In this document: positions 53,467-62,380 of the stretch, piece after piece | Numbering within the stretch: position 1 is the stretch's first letter | Layout of the letters: each line of letters starts with the position of its first letter | Assembly (NCBI RefSeq): GCF_030695065.1 | Contig: NZ_JAUYTR010000025.1 | Location: forward strand, 95,154-159,153 | Length of the DNA: 64,000 bases | Source: Sediminibacterium sp. | Lineage (GTDB): Bacteria; Bacteroidota; Bacteroidia; Chitinophagales; Chitinophagaceae | Reading direction: 5' to 3' | Notes under the pieces: model-generated | Told to the model about the DNA's origin: nothing | Databases searched by the model: none | The model's input: the letters and a program-made list of their open reading frames with translations, nothing else | Translations under genes and position numbers: made by a program

Positions 53467-54990
53467 TTAAAAGTCAAATTTAATACCCTGAGCCAATGGC
53501 AAATTATTACCATAATTAATGGTATTGGTTTGTCTACGCATATAGGCTTTCCATGCATCGCTTCCACTTTCTCTACCACCACCTGTTTCTTTCTCACCCC
53601 CAAATGCACCTCCAATTTCAGCACCACTAGTTCCTATATTCACATTGGCAATACCGCAATCACTTCCGTTGGCAGAAAGGAATAATTCTGCTTCTCTCAT
53701 ATTTAAGGTCATAATTGCCGAAGACAAACCTTGTGGTACATCATTTTGCATGTTTATGGCTTCTTCTAATTTACTGTATTTCATTACATATAAAATAGGA
53801 GCAAAAGTTTCATGTTGTACAATGGATAATTCGTTGGTAACAGCTGCAATACATGGCTTAACGTAACAACCACTTTCGTAACCCACTCCTGTTACTACAC
53901 CTCCTTCTACTAAAAATTGCCCACCTTGCGCTTTACATTGTTCAATTGCGTGTAAATACATTTTAACCGCATCTTGATCAATCAATGGTCCTACATGATT
54001 ATTTGAATCTAAAGGGTCACCAATTTTTAATTGGTCGTATGCTTTTACAAGTTTTGCAGTAAACGCATCATAAACCGACTCGTGTATGATTAGTCTTCTA
54101 GTGCTGGTACAACGTTGTCCTGCAGTACCAACTGCCCCAAATACACAACCTATTAAAGACATATCTAAGTCGGCGTCTTTAGAAATAATGATAGCATTGT
54201 TACCTCCTAATTCTAAGATACTCTTACCTAATCTTGCTGCTACTGCAGCACTAAGCGCTTTACCCATTCTGGTAGAACCTGTAGCGGAAACCAAAGGAAT
54301 TCTGGTGTCGTTGCTTAACCATTCACCCACTTCACGTCCACCTTGGATTAAGCAGTTCACCCCTTCTGGAACATTGTTAGCTGCAAAAACTTTTGCAATA
54401 ATATGTTGAACAGCCACCCCACATAATGGTGCTTTCTCACTTGGTTTCCAAATGGTTGTATTCCCACAAATCCATGCTAAAGCAGCATTCCAACTAAATA
54501 CCGCAACTGGAAAATTAAATGCTGAAATAATTCCTACAACACCTAATGGGTGCCACTGTTCATACATTCTATGTTGCGGGCGCTCACTGTGCATAGTTAG
54601 TCCGTATAATTGGCGTGATAAACCCACTGCAAAATCGCAGATATCAATCATTTCTTGTACTTCACCATATCCCTCTTGTAAGCTTTTACCCATTTCGTAG
54701 CTAACTAGTTTACCCAAGGGCTCTTTGTTTACTCTTAATGCATCACCAATTTGGCGAACGATTTCTCCTCTTTTAGGTGCGGGCCAGTTTCTCCAAACTT
54801 TAGCAGCTGCTACACTGGTTTGCATTAAAGCTTCGTAACTATTTTTATCTACAGTTGTTACAGAACCAATTTTCTTGCCATCAACTGGAGAAAAAGAATC
54901 AATGGTTAATCCATTTGAATTCATCCAAATGGTACCAGAAGAAACACCTTGATTGTGTTGTTGTAAACCCAACTGCTGCAAAAATTCCAT
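53467..54990 (-). CDS. ALDH7-type aldehyde dehydrogenase
   Basis: 507 residues of the aldehyde dehydrogenase superfamily with catalytic Cys in GTAGQRCTSTRR and general base Glu in LELGGNN. The pattern (WHPLGVVGIISAFNFPVAVFSWNAALAWICGN) matches ALDH7 / alpha-aminoadipic (piperideine-6-carboxylate) semialdehyde dehydrogenase, which acts in lysine breakdown. A TACCTTTG -7 box lies upstream at 55008-55015. It is convergent with porQ. Confidence 0.88.
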   Translation of the reverse strand: MEFLQQLGLQQHNQGVSSGTIWMNSNGLTIDSFSPVDGKKIGSVTTVDKNSYEALMQTSVAAAKVWRNWPAPKRGEIVRQIGDALRVNKEPLGKLVSYEMGKSLQEGYGEVQEMIDICDFAVGLSRQLYGLTMHSERPQHRMYEQWHPLGVVGIISAFNFPVAVFSWNAALAWICGNTTIWKPSEKAPLCGVAVQHIIAKVFAANNVPEGVNCLIQGGREVGEWLSNDTRIPLVSATGSTRMGKALSAAVAARLGKSILELGGNNAIIISKDADLDMSLIGCVFGAVGTAGQRCTSTRRLIIHESVYDAFTAKLVKAYDQLKIGDPLDSNNHVGPLIDQDAVKMYLHAIEQCKAQGGQFLVEGGVVTGVGYESGCYVKPCIAAVTNELSIVQHETFAPILYVMKYSKLEEAINMQNDVPQGLSSAIMTLNMREAELFLSANGSDCGIANVNIGTSGAEIGGAFGGEKETGGGRESGSDAWKAYMRRQTNTINYGNNLPLAQGIKFDF

Positions 54991-55007
54991 AGTATGTTAT
55001 TTTGCTG

Positions 55008-55015
55008 CAAAGGTA
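55008..55015 (-). promoter_or_regulatory. -7 promoter box for the ALDH7 gene
   Basis: Minus-strand TACCTTTG, 17 bases before ATG 54990. No -33 TTG at the expected spacing. Confidence 0.4.
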
Positions 55016-55040
55016 CATCCTAAATTTTAATAGAGACAGG

Positions 55041-55739
55041 TTAACCAAGCTTAGAAACCGATAAAAGTTGGTCGTACACATTATTGTAGCTACTCCCAAT
55101 GGGCACTTCCTTGCCGGAAATCCAGATTTTAGATTTGCTGAATTTTTCAATTTTATGAATAGGTACAATAAAAGAGCGATGCACCCTCAAAAAATCCCTA
55201 GAAGGCAATTTATCGCTTATGCTTTTTAAGGTCATTAAGGTTAAAACAGGAGAGGGCTTTATGTAAATTTTAATATAGTCGTCTAGGGCTTCAATTAACT
55301 CAATTTCTTTTAAATTGATTTTCATTATTTCGTAATTCACTTTTACGAAAATGGAATTGAGTTGTAGTTCTTGGGAGCTTAAAAATTCTAGGTATTCTTT
55401 TGCTTTATAACAAGCTTTTAAAAAACGGTCGTATTCAAAAGGCTTTAGTAAGTAGTCTACTGCATCTACAGAAAATCCTTCTACTGCAAAATCCTTGTAA
55501 GCAGTAGTGAAAATAACAATTGGCTTAACCGTTAAACTTTTATAAAATTGGAGCCCATTAATATCGGGCATTTGAATATCTAAAAATAAAATATCTACTT
55601 TATTTTGCTGTAAATACAATCTGGCTTCATCGGTGTCTGTAAATGTTTTGTCTAGTGAAAGGAAAGAAATTTTACTACAATATTCTTTCACCACTTCTAA
55701 TGCCAAAGGCTCATCATCTATAGCAATACATTTAATCAT
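55041..55739 (-). CDS. LytTR response regulator
   Basis: 232 residues: receiver domain (phospho-Asp in ILFLDIQMPDINGLQ, Lys in LLKPFEYDR) and a LytTR DNA-binding domain (INLKEIELIEALDDYIKIYI, FLRVHRSFIVPIHKIEKF). It partners the sensor gene that overlaps its start by four bases. Target genes are not evident. Confidence 0.92.
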   Translation of the reverse strand: MIKCIAIDDEPLALEVVKEYCSKISFLSLDKTFTDTDEARLYLQQNKVDILFLDIQMPDINGLQFYKSLTVKPIVIFTTAYKDFAVEGFSVDAVDYLLKPFEYDRFLKACYKAKEYLEFLSSQELQLNSIFVKVNYEIMKINLKEIELIEALDDYIKIYIKPSPVLTLMTLKSISDKLPSRDFLRVHRSFIVPIHKIEKFSKSKIWISGKEVPIGSSYNNVYDQLLSVSKLG

Positions 55740-56827
55740 GAAAGGGTATTAATTTCAAGGTTAACAATATAATAGCCATTTTCTGTTAGGTGGCTTAATT
55801 GGTGTTTCCCTGGATACAATAATTCCAGCCTTCTTTTTACATTATTGATACCAATGCCGGTATTTTCCATCATATTGTTTTCTGAATGAACAATATAATT
55901 CTTGGAATAAAAGTAAATGATATCTTCAGTTACTTTAAGGTTAATTTCAATACTACTTTGTTCTTTGGTGCTTACCCCATATTTAAACGCATTCTCTACA
56001 AAAGGGATAAAAACAAGTGGCGCAACCAATAGGGGCGCGGTATTCCCTTCAATGTTAAAATTTACCTGCACTTTATCGGTTAATCTTACTTGTTGTAATT
56101 CTATATAATTATGTATAAATGCTACTTCATTTTCTAATGGCACTAAATTTCTTTCTGTTTCTGTGAGTATATAACGCATGATGGCAGAAAGCTTTAAAAC
56201 GGCATGGGCTGTTTTATCACTTTTTACAATGGCTAAAGAGTAAATATTATTCAAGGTATTAAAGAAAAAATGCGGATTCACCTGCGATTTCAAGAAAGAG
56301 AGTTCGGTGTTTATTCTTTCGTGTTCTGTTTCTTTTCTGTTTTGTTCTGTTTGTAGCCAACGCCTCACTACTTCAATGCATGCACCAAATGTAATTACCA
56401 ACAAAAATAAAACGGTATTGAAGAAGTCGGCATATGGTCTTCTTCTTATTCTTCCAATTCTATTACTCTTGTTGAAGCCCCTTGTATTTTCAGTAACATT
56501 TAAAGGGATCTCAGGTGGATAAATCATCATAGCCAACGTTCGAGGCACATACAGAAAGAAAAGTAAACAGCCCACTAAGCTAAGAATGTATAAAAACCAT
56601 TTTTCTTTGATTAATAATTTGGGTATTAATACCATTGTATTTAAATAGTAGAATACCATCAGCATAATATTGTTTAGCACAATTACTGTGAGCATATGGT
56701 TGCTCATGCTAAAATCTCTCAACCTAGGAAAAAATACCAGGTAGGGAAGAAAGAAAAAGCAAAGCCAAGCAGCAAGATGTGCTACAAATTGGATGGCTCT
56801 ATTTTTATCTGAAATGGTATTAATCAT
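55736..56827 (-). CDS. LytS-like sensor histidine kinase
   Basis: 363 residues from ATG 56827 (five more if 56842). Four hydrophobic membrane segments, then a His_kinase (PF06580-type) block with the phospho-His in SQVNPHFFFNTLNNIYSL, and an ATPase end with the N-box FVENAFKYG and GIGINNVKRRL. No extracellular sensor domain. ATGA overlap with the regulator gene. Confidence 0.9.
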   Translation of the reverse strand: MINTISDKNRAIQFVAHLAAWLCFFFLPYLVFFPRLRDFSMSNHMLTVIVLNNIMLMVFYYLNTMVLIPKLLIKEKWFLYILSLVGCLLFFLYVPRTLAMMIYPPEIPLNVTENTRGFNKSNRIGRIRRRPYADFFNTVLFLLVITFGACIEVVRRWLQTEQNRKETEHERINTELSFLKSQVNPHFFFNTLNNIYSLAIVKSDKTAHAVLKLSAIMRYILTETERNLVPLENEVAFIHNYIELQQVRLTDKVQVNFNIEGNTAPLLVAPLVFIPFVENAFKYGVSTKEQSSIEINLKVTEDIIYFYSKNYIVHSENNMMENTGIGINNVKRRLELLYPGKHQLSHLTENGYYIVNLEINTLS

Positions 56828-56907
56828 ATAGTTTGGTACCAAAGGGTATATCCAAATGTAGGCTGTATGCGCTTTATTTAATCAAAAATGGGCCGAAAAT
56901 AGGCTTA

Positions 56908-57789
56908 TCATCGGTGAATTTCGGCATATAAATGTTGAACCAATCCGTCGGCAAGCCCTATTTTGGGAACATAAATCTCATCTGCATCTGCCCAACGCAT
57001 CACATTAATATAAATTTGGAGGGCAGGAACTATTACGTCTGCCCGGTCGTTTCTTAGCTTATAAATATTGATTCGATCTTCTAATGAAAAGTTAGAAATC
57101 TCTTTATAATAATCTTTCAATAAATCTAAGCTAAGGGGTTTGCCATCTTTCTTCTTACTCAACGAAAAAACCTTATTGATGTTTCCTCCTGTTCCTATTG
57201 CGATTATTTTTTTGTATCCCTTGGTGGCCAATTTAATATAGTCTTTCATTTCATTCCATTTATAATCGTCTACCATGTCTTTTAATAGCCGAATGGTTCC
57301 AATATTAAATGAACGTTTAAAAGTTAATTTGCCATCATTAAAAAAAGTAAGCTCGGTGCTACCGCCCCCTACATCAATATACATATAGCTATTGGCTACA
57401 TCCATATTTTCTGCAATATGGTTTTCGTAAATAATAGATGCTTCTAAGTCTCCACTGATTATTTCAATTCCAAGCCCAGTTTCTAGTTTTACTTTTCTAA
57501 TAATATCGGCCGAATTAGATGCATCACGCATGGCACTCGTTGCACAAGCAATCACTTCCTTTACATTATAGGCATTCAATAAATGGCTATAAGCTTTCAT
57601 GGTTTGCAGTATCATGCCTCTTTTTACTTTAGAGATTTCTCCATTGGCAAATACATCAAAGCCCAAACGCAGGGGAACCCTTACCAGGTTCAGTTTATTA
57701 AATTGGGGTTTACCGTTTTTATCATTGCTTACTTCAACAATCAATAATCTTGCTGCGTTACTTCCTATATCAATTGCTGCTAGCCTCAC
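56908..57789 (-). CDS. Exopolyphosphatase / Ppx-GppA phosphatase
   Basis: Ppx/GppA-family enzyme acting on polyphosphate or pppGpp. GTG 57789 gives VRLAAIDIGSNAARLLIVEV (294 residues), fitting the family start; ATG 57831 would add 14 residues and overlap ppk by 62 bases. Other marks: YIDVGGGSTELTFF, GTIRLLKD, AIGTGGN, and the end GLADGLVQHLY. It overlaps the end of ppk by 20 bases, so synthesis and breakdown of polyphosphate are on one transcript. Confidence 0.87.
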   Translation of the reverse strand: MRLAAIDIGSNAARLLIVEVSNDKNGKPQFNKLNLVRVPLRLGFDVFANGEISKVKRGMILQTMKAYSHLLNAYNVKEVIACATSAMRDASNSADIIRKVKLETGLGIEIISGDLEASIIYENHIAENMDVANSYMYIDVGGGSTELTFFNDGKLTFKRSFNIGTIRLLKDMVDDYKWNEMKDYIKLATKGYKKIIAIGTGGNINKVFSLSKKKDGKPLSLDLLKDYYKEISNFSLEDRINIYKLRNDRADVIVPALQIYINVMRWADADEIYVPKIGLADGLVQHLYAEIHR

Positions 57790-59863
57790 TGGTGGTATTG
57801 TTTTTTCTGAACAGATAATGATAGGTCTCAATTTGTGACCTAATTTTCTTTTTTCCTACGAAAGGTACATAGTTGTTGGCTAATTCACTATTCAGAATTC
57901 GGGCTTTTACGTTGTCTCTTAACTGAATGTGGATAATATCAATCAATTCCTGTTTGATGGCAGGGTCTGTAATTGGAACTGCTGCTTCTACCCTATGATT
58001 GAGGTTTCTTACCATCCAGTCTGCACTAGATATATATACTTTTTCTTTTCCTAGATTATGAAAAATCATAACCCTAGAATGTTCTAAATACTCATCTACA
58101 ATACTAATAGCTTTAACCGGTTGTTTAAATTTCTTTCGATCTATTTCAGCACAAAAAATACCCCTAACAATCATTTCGATTTTTACCCCAGCAGCGCCAG
58201 CTGCATACAATTTATCTATCAAGCTTGCATCACTTAAAGAGTTAACTTTTAAAATAATTCCAGCTGCTTTGCCAGCTTTGGCGTGTTTAATTTCGTTATC
58301 AATTAATGCGTATAGTTCATTGCGCATATTGGTTGGGCAAACCATTAATGTTTTACAAGATTTTAAAAGCATTGGTCCTGCTTTCCAATTTTCTAAATAT
58401 CGAAACATCTTATTGATGTCGTTCATGATATTTCTATTAGAAGTAAGCAAGCAATGGTCACCATATACTCTGGCCGTTTTTTCATTTAAGTTACCTGTGC
58501 TAACAAATCCATAATGGGTAGATCTTGTACCTCTTTTTTTATTAATTACACAAAGCTTCGCATGAATTTTCATTTTGGGTACACCCAATAAAACTTTTAC
58601 CCCTTCCTCTTCTAATATTTTCTTCCATTCCAAATTTGCTTCCTCATCAAATCGAGCTTTTAATTCTAACATTACAACTACTTGTTTGCCATTTCGGGCG
58701 GCATTAATTAAAGCGTTGATGATTTTAGAATTGGATGCCAAACGATAAGCAGTGATTTTAATGGAGTGAACTTCAGGATCCATTGCCGCTTCTCTTAACA
58801 AATCTATGATTGGGTCGAATGCATGATAAGGAAAATGAAGCATTACATCTTGCTTCAAAATAATATCTGTGACTCTTAATGATGTTTGTAAAGATTTGGG
58901 AATAAAAGAAGCCCTTCGGGTACTTTTATTGTTTAGGATATCAGGGAAATCCATGAAATGCCTAAAGTTGTGAATTCGGGCTCCAGGAATGATATTGCTT
59001 TTCCTATTTAGACTCAATCTTCTAATTAAATACTCTAACAATCCTGGGTCCATTTCTTTGTCGTACACAAATCTTACGGGCTTCCCTTTTCTTCTACTTT
59101 TTATTCCTTTCTCAATTTTTTCAGCAAAGCTGGTGCTGATATCGTTGTCTAAATCTATTTCAGCGTCTTTGGTTACTTTAAAAACATGTGCTTCAAAAAT
59201 ATCGTAGCCAAAATAAGAGAAGATAACAGGTAGGTTAAAACGGATTACGTCTTCTAATAGGATGATGTTTTTCTCGTCTTTTCGAGAGGGCAATAAAATG
59301 AATCTTCCTACCGCTTTAGTAGGTATTTCTATCAAAGCATATTTTTGTTGATAGGCCGAGTTCTTTTTGCGCATCACCACTCCTAAAAAAATACTTTTGT
59401 CTCTTAAATAGGGGAGCTGTGGTAGGGTTTCTATCATTAAGGGAATGATATTAGATCGAACTTCTTCATCAAAAAATTTTCTTACAAATTGTTGTTGCGT
59501 TTTAGTTAACTGAGTTTCTGTAACAAGGGTAATTTTTTCTTTTTTTAATTCCTTTTGAATACCCTCCCAAATTCGATTGAATTCATTTTGCTGTTGCAAA
59601 ACGGTCATTTGTATTTGGTCTAAAATTTTTTGTGGATCTTCTTCCATGTACATATTGAGTTTCTTTCTTTTCTCAGAAAACTCAATCATGCGTTTAAGGG
59701 TAGCTACCCGCACCCTAAAAAACTCGTCTGTATTATTAGAAAATATTCCTAAAAATCGAATCCGCTCTCTCAATGGTACCGTTGCATCATTGGCTTCTTG
59801 CAATACTCTTGCATTAAAACTGAGCCAGCTTATATCTCTCTGAATCAAATGGTTTTTAGACAT
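57770..59863 (-). CDS. ppk1: Polyphosphate kinase 1
   Basis: 697 residues from ATG 59863 (MSKNHLIQRDISWLSFNARVL). PPK1 builds polyphosphate from ATP. The two HKD-like phospholipase-D-fold halves are visible, with the autophosphorylated His in MKIHAKLCVINK and the second in YISSADWMVRNLNHRVE. Length agrees with PPK1. A TATATTTG -7 box ends three bases before the ATG (59867-59874), suggesting a leaderless or near-leaderless mRNA. Confidence 0.95.
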   Translation of the reverse strand: MSKNHLIQRDISWLSFNARVLQEANDATVPLRERIRFLGIFSNNTDEFFRVRVATLKRMIEFSEKRKKLNMYMEEDPQKILDQIQMTVLQQQNEFNRIWEGIQKELKKEKITLVTETQLTKTQQQFVRKFFDEEVRSNIIPLMIETLPQLPYLRDKSIFLGVVMRKKNSAYQQKYALIEIPTKAVGRFILLPSRKDEKNIILLEDVIRFNLPVIFSYFGYDIFEAHVFKVTKDAEIDLDNDISTSFAEKIEKGIKSRRKGKPVRFVYDKEMDPGLLEYLIRRLSLNRKSNIIPGARIHNFRHFMDFPDILNNKSTRRASFIPKSLQTSLRVTDIILKQDVMLHFPYHAFDPIIDLLREAAMDPEVHSIKITAYRLASNSKIINALINAARNGKQVVVMLELKARFDEEANLEWKKILEEEGVKVLLGVPKMKIHAKLCVINKKRGTRSTHYGFVSTGNLNEKTARVYGDHCLLTSNRNIMNDINKMFRYLENWKAGPMLLKSCKTLMVCPTNMRNELYALIDNEIKHAKAGKAAGIILKVNSLSDASLIDKLYAAGAAGVKIEMIVRGIFCAEIDRKKFKQPVKAISIVDEYLEHSRVMIFHNLGKEKVYISSADWMVRNLNHRVEAAVPITDPAIKQELIDIIHIQLRDNVKARILNSELANNYVPFVGKKKIRSQIETYHYLFRKNNTTSEASSN

Positions 59864-59866
59864 GCT

Positions 59867-59874
59867 CAAATATA
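59867..59874 (-). promoter_or_regulatory. -7 promoter box for ppk1
   Basis: Minus-strand TATATTTG, three bases before ATG 59863. A -33 TTG at the expected distance is not seen. Confidence 0.4.
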
Positions 59875-59915
59875 CTTTATACAATAAAAACGCAGTGTTA
59901 AGTCTTTACACCAAG

Positions 59916-60413
59916 CTATGAGTAAGATTTTTTGATATGCTCAATTATGCCAGTAGTAGAGAATCCTTCAACAATGGGATTAATAACCACTCTTCCGCCA
60001 TTGGCAATCACTTCCTTAGAACCCACTATTTGATCTATGGTATAGTCTCCACCTTTCACAATTACATTTGGCATTAAAGCTTGTATTAATGCTAAGGGTG
60101 TATCTTCTTCAAAAATGACTACCGCATCTACAACTGCTAAATTACTCAGCATGATGCTCCTGCTCATTTGATTATTGATTGGGCGCTCTGGGCCTTTTAA
60201 CCTTTTAACGCTTAGGTCGCTGTTTACGCCAATAATTAATATATCTGCTTCTGATGCAGCTTGATTCAATGAAAAAATATGTCCTTCATGTAAAATATCA
60301 AAACAACCATTGCTAAATGCAATCGTCTTGTTATTTACCCGCCAAGCTGCTACTTGTTTTTTTAAGTTATCAAGCGTAAATATTTTATTGGGTATTGCGT
60401 CAGTTGCTTTCAT
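59916..60413 (-). CDS. RfaE2-type heptose 1-phosphate adenylyltransferase
   Basis: 165 residues, a nucleotidyltransferase with SNGCFDILHEGHI (HxGH motif) and GFSTTGIIEHI at the ISSTxI-like end. This equals the C-terminal domain of HldE. It makes ADP-D-glycero-beta-D-manno-heptose for LPS, with a kinase elsewhere. The start overlaps the upstream membrane gene by 14 bases. Confidence 0.87.
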   Translation of the reverse strand: MKATDAIPNKIFTLDNLKKQVAAWRVNNKTIAFSNGCFDILHEGHIFSLNQAASEADILIIGVNSDLSVKRLKGPERPINNQMSRSIMLSNLAVVDAVVIFEEDTPLALIQALMPNVIVKGGDYTIDQIVGSKEVIANGGRVVINPIVEGFSTTGIIEHIKKSYS

Positions 60414-61413
60414 TCGTTATTTTTTTGTTGTACCAAGGAAGTAGCCCCAAACTAATGAAGCCAACTATTAATACGATGATAAATTGGGCAAACCATTGTA
60501 GGGTCCCGTTTGCAAAGCCCAATTCAAATCCAATTCCATTCTTCTCTAATACTTTTGCAATAAAATAGGCATATGCCCCAATACCTCCGGGGGTGATAAT
60601 CATACCAATACTGCCAAATGCAAGGGCTGAAACAGCGGCAGCTATGCCTAAACTGCTGGTGCCTGCTGTAGCATAGAGTCCAATCCATGTACCCACTATA
60701 TAAAGCCCCCAAATGAGTACACTATATATAATGAAAAGTCCTTTTTGTTCTAATTGTCTGATGCTACTGAGCCCTTCCCAAACCCCTGCTATAATATTAC
60801 TAAAAACAGATACCAGTTTATTATGGGGGAATTTTTTAATAATGACAATACTTCCTATTATAATAAAAAATAATATAAATAAAGTCAATCCAATTTTAAA
60901 ATAGGGGATGGCGGCATTATCTGTATTAAATAATGGCCCCAATAATTGACCAGCATACTCGCCCACAACATCAAATTGGCTAATTAAAGCTATTAAAAAA
61001 ACCAAGCCCAAAGAAATTACATCAAATGCTCGCTCCACCAAAATGGTTCCTACCAATTTGTCTGCGGGTACTTTCTCATATTTGGCTAAAAGGGTGCATT
61101 TGAGTAATTCTCCCAATCTGGGAACCGCTAAATTGGCTAAGTAACCTACCATCACAGCAAAAAACACATTAGGGGTTCTAGGGGTATACCCCATTGGCTT
61201 CATCAAAATTTTCCACCTCAAAGATCGAATGAAGTGGCTGGCTGTAAGTATTAAAAAGACGGGAATCAGTAACCAATAATTGGCATTTTGAAGGGATTTT
61301 TTGAAATCGCCCCACTTTTCTGGGGGTATTTGTTGCATACTCCACCAAACTAAAAACAGGCCTAAGCCTAGAAAAAACAAGTATTGTAGTATAGAAAACC
61401 ACTTTTTTCTCAT
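60400..61413 (-). CDS. Lysylphosphatidylglycerol-synthase-TM-like membrane protein
   Basis: 337 residues with about eight membrane segments, of the UPF0104/LPG synthase TM (flippase-like) family: FIRSLRWKILMKPMGY, GYLANLAVPRLGELLKC, VERAFDVISLGLVF, and a late PGGIGAYAYF block. It lacks the soluble transferase domain of MprF, so it is probably a lipid transporter. A CAAAGATA (TATCTTTG on the minus strand) -7 box lies at 61418-61425. It is co-transcribed with the nucleotidyltransferase. Confidence 0.82.
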   Translation of the reverse strand: MRKKWFSILQYLFFLGLGLFLVWWSMQQIPPEKWGDFKKSLQNANYWLLIPVFLILTASHFIRSLRWKILMKPMGYTPRTPNVFFAVMVGYLANLAVPRLGELLKCTLLAKYEKVPADKLVGTILVERAFDVISLGLVFLIALISQFDVVGEYAGQLLGPLFNTDNAAIPYFKIGLTLFILFFIIIGSIVIIKKFPHNKLVSVFSNIIAGVWEGLSSIRQLEQKGLFIIYSVLIWGLYIVGTWIGLYATAGTSSLGIAAAVSALAFGSIGMIITPGGIGAYAYFIAKVLEKNGIGFELGFANGTLQWFAQFIIVLIVGFISLGLLPWYNKKITNESN

Positions 61414-61417
61414 ATTT

Positions 61418-61425
61418 CAAAGATA
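61418..61425 (-). promoter_or_regulatory. -7 promoter box for the flippase-like gene
   Basis: Minus-strand TATCTTTG, four bases before ATG 61413. No -33 TTG. Confidence 0.4.
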
Positions 61426-61506
61426 CCATATTTGGCTTTCATTCTTTTTTTAACAGCCCACTTGAATCAAAAACGAATACAGTAGTGTATTTCACGCTAT
61501 ATTTCG

Positions 61507-61514
61507 TAACTTTG
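61507..61514 (+). promoter_or_regulatory. -7 promoter box for the starch-synthase-like gene
   Basis: TAACTTTG, 38 bases before ATG 61553. The -33 position reads GTG rather than TTG. Confidence 0.4.
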
Positions 61515-61552
61515 CAAACTTATTCAGGGTCAGGTTCTAAAAAGAAGTGTTC

Positions 61553-62371
61553 ATGTCTACAAAGAAAAGGATATTATTTATTGCCACTGAAATGTCTCCG
61601 TATTTGGAATTGACGGAGTTTGCAGAAGTAATAAATAAGCTTGCTATAAAAAGCAACGACAGCGGTTTAGAAGTGAGATGCATCATGCCGCGTTTTGGTG
61701 TGATTAATGAGCGCAGGCACAGATTACATGAAGTTGTAAGGTTGTCTGGAATTAATGTAACAGTTGACAATGATGATCATCCTTTACAAATTAAAGTAGC
61801 TTCTTTACCTAATGCAAGATTGCAAGTCTATTTTTTGGAAAATGAAGATTTCTTCAAGCGTAAGCAAATTTTTCATGATGAAAATGAAACCTGGTTCGAC
61901 GACAATGATTTAAGAACAGTCTTTTTTTGTAAAGGCGCTTTAGAAACGGTTAAGAAATTTGGATGGCCTCCTGATATTATTCACTGTAGTGGTTGGATGA
62001 GTGGATTAATTCCTGCTTACATTAAAACAGCTTATAAGAAAGAACCCGTATTTGGAAATAGCAAAGTGGTATTTACCATTGGGCAAAATACATTTGAAGA
62101 GAGCCTTGGTGCCGATTTTTTAAAGCGTGCGGTAATTAATGTTAATGTAAAAGATAAAGACTTAGATGTTTTTAAAGACAGCAATAATACTGCTATGTTT
62201 AAAGGCGGTGCTCATTTTGCAGACGCAATTTCATTTGGTTCAGATATCATAGACAAAAAACTGACCGATGAATTCTCTAAAGTAAAAGGCAAAAAAGTAG
62301 TTCCATTTAAAGGATGGGATTCTGATTTAACAGAGTATTTAGAATTGTACAACGACCTTGCGGGTAAGTAA
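61553..62371 (+). CDS. Glycogen/starch synthase N-terminal-domain protein
   Basis: 272 residues from ATG 61553. It matches the N-terminal half of GT5 glycogen synthase: ILFIATEMSPYLELTEFAEVI, SGLEVRCIMPRFG, FCKGALETVKKFGWPPDIIHCSGWMSGLIP, and VVFTIGQNTFEESLG. The C-terminal Rossmann domain that binds ADP-glucose phosphates is absent, and the KxGGL motif is replaced by ELTEFAEV. Such short proteins are frequent in Bacteroidota, usually next to DUF4270; enzyme activity is doubtful. Confidence 0.8.
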   Translation: MSTKKRILFIATEMSPYLELTEFAEVINKLAIKSNDSGLEVRCIMPRFGVINERRHRLHEVVRLSGINVTVDNDDHPLQIKVASLPNARLQVYFLENEDFFKRKQIFHDENETWFDDNDLRTVFFCKGALETVKKFGWPPDIIHCSGWMSGLIPAYIKTAYKKEPVFGNSKVVFTIGQNTFEESLGADFLKRAVINVNVKDKDLDVFKDSNNTAMFKGGAHFADAISFGSDIIDKKLTDEFSKVKGKKVVPFKGWDSDLTEYLELYNDLAGK

Positions 62372-62380
62372 AACCAGAAC

